Shown piece after piece: positions 60,833-64,000 of a stretch of 64,000 nt of DNA. The stretch is from an uncultured Draconibacterium sp. (GTDB taxonomy: Bacteria > Bacteroidota > Bacteroidia > Bacteroidales > Prolixibacteraceae): positions 2,720,001 through 2,784,000 of the forward strand of contig NZ_OY781981.1 of the NCBI RefSeq assembly GCF_963677565.1, given 5' to 3'. The notes beneath the pieces are model-generated. The model worked only from the letters and a program-made list of their open reading frames with translations. It was not told where the DNA came from and did no database searches. A program made the position numbers and the translations under genes. Each line of letters opens with the position of its first letter. The first letter of the stretch is position 1.

Positions 60833-60840
60833 CAAATATA
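60833..60840 (-). promoter_or_regulatory. -7 box of the GntR gene
   Basis: TATATTTG on the minus strand, 24 bases upstream of the ATG at 60809. Operator 1 (60857-60870) covers the -33 area, which suggests autoregulation. Confidence 0.5.
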
Positions 60841-60856
60841 AGCGATTTTCTTGTTA

Positions 60857-60870
60857 GATGTAAATACAAA
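60857..60870. promoter_or_regulatory. GntR operator 1
   Basis: GATGTAAATACAAA, matching CTTGTAAATACAAG at 11 of 14 positions. Confidence 0.55.
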
Positions 60871-60878
60871 ATTAAATA

Positions 60879-60909
60879 AATGTATTTACAAGTTACTTGT
60901 AAATACGTG
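60879..60909. promoter_or_regulatory. GntR operators 2 and 3
   Basis: AATGTATTTACAAG (60879-60892) and CTTGTAAATACGTG (60896-60909) each match the palindrome at 12 of 14. Together they form a perfect 11-base inverted repeat (GTATTTACAAG, TTA, CTTGTAAATAC). Confidence 0.7.
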
Positions 60910-60951
60910 AAAAAGGTTGTAAATTAGGGATTTGAATAAAATTGAAGAATT

Positions 60952-60969
60952 AACTTGTAAATACAAGTT
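60952..60969. promoter_or_regulatory. GntR operator 4 (perfect palindrome)
   Basis: AACTTGTAAATACAAGTT is an 18-base palindrome with 8-base perfect arms, ending 34 bases before the E2 ATG. It is the best match to the operator and is placed to block E2 expression. Confidence 0.8.
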
Positions 60970-61003
60970 GGGTCGTTTAAGTTTGTCAAAAATTAATAAA
61001 ATT

Positions 61004-62317
61004 ATGGCTACACCAATAATAATGCCTCGACAGGGGCAGTCTGTTGAATCCTGCATCTTTACCGAATGGACAAAAGAAGTGGGAGAGGAAGTGAAAAAGG
61101 GCGAAGCGCTCTTTGCTTATGAAACTGATAAAGCATCATTCGAGCAGGAAGCTGAAGAGGATGGCGTTTTGCTTGCTGTATTTTGCGAAGAAGGAGATGA
61201 AGTTCCTGTTTTGCAAACCATTGGCGTAATTGGCCAGCCGGGCGAAAACATCGATGAGTTTTCTGCCGGAACAGCACCAGAAGCAGCTGCTGAAGTTAAA
61301 GAAGAAGTTGAGGAAGCACCTGCCGAAAAAGAAGAAGAGGTTAAGGTTGTTCTGAAAGAAAAGGCTGAAGGCGAGAAAGTAAAAATTTCTCCACGTGCCA
61401 AGAATCTTGCTGAGAAAGATGCAGTTCCTTACGAATCTATTGAAGGTTCGGGTCCTGGTGGACGCGTAATCGAACGTGATGTTAAGGCTTATGAAGCATC
61501 TAAGCCTAAAATGTCGCCACTGGCTAAAGAAGTTGCCAAAGCTGAAGGTTTGGCAGCCGCAGCTGAAGGAAGTGGATTGGCAGGAACAGTAAAAGCATCA
61601 GATCTTGGAACAAATCCGGTTTATGCCGATGATTTCGAAATCAAGAAAATGCCTCATATCCGCAAGTTGATTGCCAAAGCAATGCACCAGTCGTTGCAGA
61701 ATTCGGCGCAGTTAACGCACCATTTAGGTGCCGATGCAAGAAGATTGTTGGCCTTGCGTAAAGAAATTAAAGCAAAAGAAGGTGCGCCGAATATTACATT
61801 GAACGACATGGTTTGTTTTGCGGTAATTAAAGCGTTAAAACAATTCCCTGATGTAAATGCACATTTCCTTGGGGACAGTGTAAAATATTTCAATAAAGTA
61901 CATTTAGGACTGGCTGTTGATACCGACCGCGGTTTGATGGTTCCTGTTATTAAAAATGCAGATGACTTGTCAATTACCGGTTTGTGTAATCAGTTTAAAG
62001 AAGTTGCAGATGCTTGCCGTACAGGAAGTATCGATCCGGAGTTGCTGTCTTCTGAAGCTGCATCGTTTACCGTTTCTAACCTTGGTAACTACGGTGTTGA
62101 AATGTTTACGCCTGTTATCAACCTGCCACAGGTGGCTATTTTGGGTGTAAATACCATTGTACCACGACCAAAAGATTTAGGCGACGGAGTATACGGATTC
62201 GTGCCTTACATGGGCTTGAGTTTAACTTACGATCACCAGGCACTGGATGGCGGAATGGCCACGCGTTTTGTGAAGCAGGTAGCTATTGAAATTGAAAACT
62301 TAACCTTTGACTATTAA
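61004..62317 (+). CDS. 2-oxoacid dehydrogenase E2, dihydrolipoamide acyltransferase
   Basis: This 437-residue protein has one lipoyl domain (about 1-78; lipoylated K43 in ETDKASF), an Ala/Glu-rich linker, two peripheral-subunit (E3) binding domains in tandem (128-163, KISPRAKNLAEKD, and 170-201, KMSPLAKEVAKAEG), and a catalytic domain (about 213-437) ending LTYDHQALDGG with H411 and D415. Two E3-binding domains are unusual, as one is the rule. The ATG at 61004 is used, because the longer reading covers operator 4. The acyl substrate may be pyruvate or acetoin. Confidence 0.92.
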   Translation: MATPIIMPRQGQSVESCIFTEWTKEVGEEVKKGEALFAYETDKASFEQEAEEDGVLLAVFCEEGDEVPVLQTIGVIGQPGENIDEFSAGTAPEAAAEVKEEVEEAPAEKEEEVKVVLKEKAEGEKVKISPRAKNLAEKDAVPYESIEGSGPGGRVIERDVKAYEASKPKMSPLAKEVAKAEGLAAAAEGSGLAGTVKASDLGTNPVYADDFEIKKMPHIRKLIAKAMHQSLQNSAQLTHHLGADARRLLALRKEIKAKEGAPNITLNDMVCFAVIKALKQFPDVNAHFLGDSVKYFNKVHLGLAVDTDRGLMVPVIKNADDLSITGLCNQFKEVADACRTGSIDPELLSSEAASFTVSNLGNYGVEMFTPVINLPQVAILGVNTIVPRPKDLGDGVYGFVPYMGLSLTYDHQALDGGMATRFVKQVAIEIENLTFDY

Positions 62318-62324
62318 TACCGAA

Positions 62325-63686
62325 ATGAAGTACGATTTAGCAATAATAGGTGCCGGACCGGGCGGATATGTTGCCGCTGAAAGAGCCGGGGCAAAAGGAA
62401 TGAAAGTGGTTCTTTTCGAAAAGAAAGAACTGGGCGGTGTTTGTTTGAACGAAGGTTGTATTCCTACAAAAACATTGCTTTACGGTGCCAAGATTTACGA
62501 TAGCGCAAAAAGCGGAAGTAAATACGGTGTTGAAGCAAACGATTTGTCGTTTAGTTTCGATAAAATGATGGCCCGTAAGAATAAAGTGGTGAAGAAACTG
62601 GTTGGTGGTGTTGGCATGAAAATGAAGCAGTTTAAAGTTGATGTTGTTAACGACGCTGCAAACATACAGAAAAGAAGTGCTGATGGTATTGAGATTGAAG
62701 CAGGAGGTAAAGCGTATAGTGCTGCCAATGTGATGATCTGTACCGGATCTGAAGCTTTTGTGCCACCAATTCCCGGAGTGCAGGGAAATGAAGATATTCT
62801 TACCAACCGCGAGATTTTGCAACTGAAAGAGCAGCCAAAATCGTTGGTGATCATCGGCGGAGGTGTAATCGGAATGGAGTTCGCCAGTATTTTTAACAGC
62901 CTGGGAACGAAAGTTACCATTATTGAAATGCTGGATGAGATCCTGACAGGAATGGACAAAGGACAAAGTGCTATGTTGCGTCAGATGTACGCGAAAAAAG
63001 GTGTCGAGTTCAATCTGTCGTCAAAAGTAACTAAAGTTGACGGAACAAAAGTAACCTTCGAAAAAGATGGAAAAGTAACCGAAATTGAAGGTGATAAAAT
63101 ATTAATGAGCGTTGGTCGCAGACCGGTAACTACAGGTTTTGGTCTGGAGAATCTGGGTGTTGAGTTATTCAAAGGCGGAATTAAGGTAGACGAAAAAATG
63201 CGCACTAACATTCCTAACGTTTATGCCGCCGGCGATGTAACCGGTTTTTCATTGTTGGCTCATACTGCCAGCCGCGAAGGCGAAGTGGTGGTAAACAACC
63301 TTTCAGGTCGCCCCGATAAAATGCGCTACAATGCAATTCCCGGAGTGGTTTACACCAATCCAGAGATTTCGGGTGTTGGACTGACCGAAGAAACTGCAAA
63401 AGCAAAAGGAATAGATTATAAAATTGCCGAATTACCAATGGCTTATGCCGGAAGGTTTGTTGCCGAAAACGAAGGCGGCAGTGGATCGTGCAAAGTATTG
63501 GTAGGTGCAAAATACGGCGAAGTGCTGGGTGTTCACATGATCGGAAATCCATCGAGTGAAATGATCTACGGCGCTTGTATGGCCATCGAAGCTGAAATGA
63601 CACTGAAAGAAATGGAAGAAGTGGTATTCCCGCATCCAACCGTTTCGGAGATTTTTAAAGAAACCGTATTCAGTTTTGGTCATTAA
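62325..63686 (+). CDS. lpdA: Dihydrolipoyl dehydrogenase (E3)
   Basis: This 453-residue flavoprotein has AIIGAGPGGYVAAERAGAKG (FAD site), the redox disulfide GGVCLNEGCIPTKTLL, VIIGGGVIGMEFASIFNSLG (NAD site), VYAAGDVTG and the C-terminal FPHPTVSEI with the catalytic His and Glu. It reoxidises the lipoyl arm of E2 with NAD+. It starts 7 bases after E2 and the E1 gene follows 53 bases later. An in-frame TTG at 62307 is less likely. Confidence 0.96.
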   Translation: MKYDLAIIGAGPGGYVAAERAGAKGMKVVLFEKKELGGVCLNEGCIPTKTLLYGAKIYDSAKSGSKYGVEANDLSFSFDKMMARKNKVVKKLVGGVGMKMKQFKVDVVNDAANIQKRSADGIEIEAGGKAYSAANVMICTGSEAFVPPIPGVQGNEDILTNREILQLKEQPKSLVIIGGGVIGMEFASIFNSLGTKVTIIEMLDEILTGMDKGQSAMLRQMYAKKGVEFNLSSKVTKVDGTKVTFEKDGKVTEIEGDKILMSVGRRPVTTGFGLENLGVELFKGGIKVDEKMRTNIPNVYAAGDVTGFSLLAHTASREGEVVVNNLSGRPDKMRYNAIPGVVYTNPEISGVGLTEETAKAKGIDYKIAELPMAYAGRFVAENEGGSGSCKVLVGAKYGEVLGVHMIGNPSSEMIYGACMAIEAEMTLKEMEEVVFPHPTVSEIFKETVFSFGH

Positions 63687-63739
63687 AAACCGGACTGACA
63701 AAGAAGAAAAACAAGTAAAAATTAATAAAACAAAATATT

Positions 63740-64000
63740 ATGCCTAAGTCGCAATTTATTGATCCGGTTGAAGTAAGAAAACCAGGCTCAATTCAATTCA
63801 AAGAAATACCTGTAAATCAATACAACAAAAGTATTGAAGAGGAAAAAGCTAACTTTTCGAACGAAGAATTCATCAATATCTTCCATGATATGTCACTGAT
63901 TCGTGAGTTCGAAACCATGTTGAATCTCATTAAAATCAAAGGTGAATACGAAGGAATCGAGTACAACCATCCCGGACCTGCTCACTTGTCAATCGGACAG
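63740..64000 (+). CDS. 2-oxoacid dehydrogenase E1 component (partial, 5' end)
   Basis: An open reading frame begins with ATG at 63740 and is cut by the window end after 87 residues. Its SNEEFINIFHDMSLIREFETML and IKGEYEGIEYNHPGPAHLSIGQ match the start of E1-alpha (or a fused alpha-beta E1) of pyruvate/acetoin-type complexes, whose region after SIGQEA holds the thiamine pyrophosphate pocket. The position after E2 and E3 fits. Whether it is a fused alpha-beta protein cannot be seen here. Confidence 0.87.
   Translation, partial: MPKSQFIDPVEVRKPGSIQFKEIPVNQYNKSIEEEKANFSNEEFINIFHDMSLIREFETMLNLIKIKGEYEGIEYNHPGPAHLSIGQ

Noticed and set aside
60932..61003. N-terminal extension of the E2 gene
   Set aside because: The 24 extra residues cover operator 4 and are not lipoyl-domain sequence; the ATG at 61004 begins the conserved MATPIIMPRQG.
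62337..62966. 209-residue open frame antisense to lpdA
   Set aside because: No start-site or family support; lpdA on the other strand is unambiguous over this stretch.

Overview
The window looks like a chromosomal segment of a Bacteroidota bacterium, plausibly a free-living Bacteroidales/Marinilabiliales-type glycan degrader (inference). Supporting signs are a protein with a type IX secretion (T9SS) C-terminal domain, many lipoproteins, FtsX-type permeases without their ATPase, a LytS/LytTR pair, Crp/Fnr regulators of the short Bacteroidota type, TAnnTTTG -7 promoter boxes, GH92 enzymes and palindromic dispersed repeats. Most genes have intermediate GC, while 10.7-12.6 kb is clearly more AT-rich.

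Layout. 1-365: end of an rRNA operon (23S 3' end, 5S, terminator). 0.4-3.9 kb: tightly packed O-antigen ligase/polymerase-like gene, DUF2520 protein, KdsC-like HAD phosphatase and Maf. 4-10 kb: orphan XylF-like sugar-binding lipoprotein, flavodoxin/ferredoxin reductase-like protein, MiaB-family enzyme and FtsX-type permease. 10-14.3 kb: an accessory stretch of AT-rich or small genes separated by structured repeats, including a bipartite inverted repeat that resembles a cassette recombination site. 14.4-24 kb: AOC-barrel-like lipoprotein, hybrid histidine kinase, two GH92 alpha-mannosidases and, divergently, a GH18 enzyme. 24.7-27.5 kb: Crp/Fnr regulator, YceI, pirin and nitroreductase. 27.6-31 kb: DUF1080 protein, an overlooked 54-residue protein with a truncated copy of its tail, an SQR-like flavoprotein and a methyltransferase. 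31.4-37.6 kb: LspA, several NTF2-like proteins (three in tandem are lipoproteins), a TonB-like protein and a DUF4242/cyclase-like/AraC fusion. 38-41.3 kb: histidine degradation (HutI and fused FTCD). 41.3-47.4 kb: small secreted protein, trypsin-like lipoprotein, MotA/ExbB-like channel and FtsX permease, divergent from a LytS/LytTR pair. 47.5-50.4 kb: TetR-controlled ABC exporter with a clear pair of operators. 50.4-53.7 kb: NUDIX-type regulator divergent from a sugar porter and a PfkB kinase. 53.7-59.8 kb: L-rhamnose regulon (AraC regulator, RhaT, RhaA, FGGY kinase and a double-domain class II aldolase). 60-64 kb: GntR regulator divergent from a 2-oxoacid dehydrogenase operon (E2, E3, start of E1), with four copies of a palindromic operator between them.

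No tRNA, CRISPR array, prophage or complete insertion sequence was seen. The most unusual items are the 50-bp palindrome family nested inside larger inverted repeats, the cassette-site-like element at 11.6-11.8 kb, the small gene whose 3' tail is duplicated on the far side of a DUF1080 gene, the DUF4242/cyclase-like/AraC fusion, and two regulons whose operators can be read directly from the sequence.
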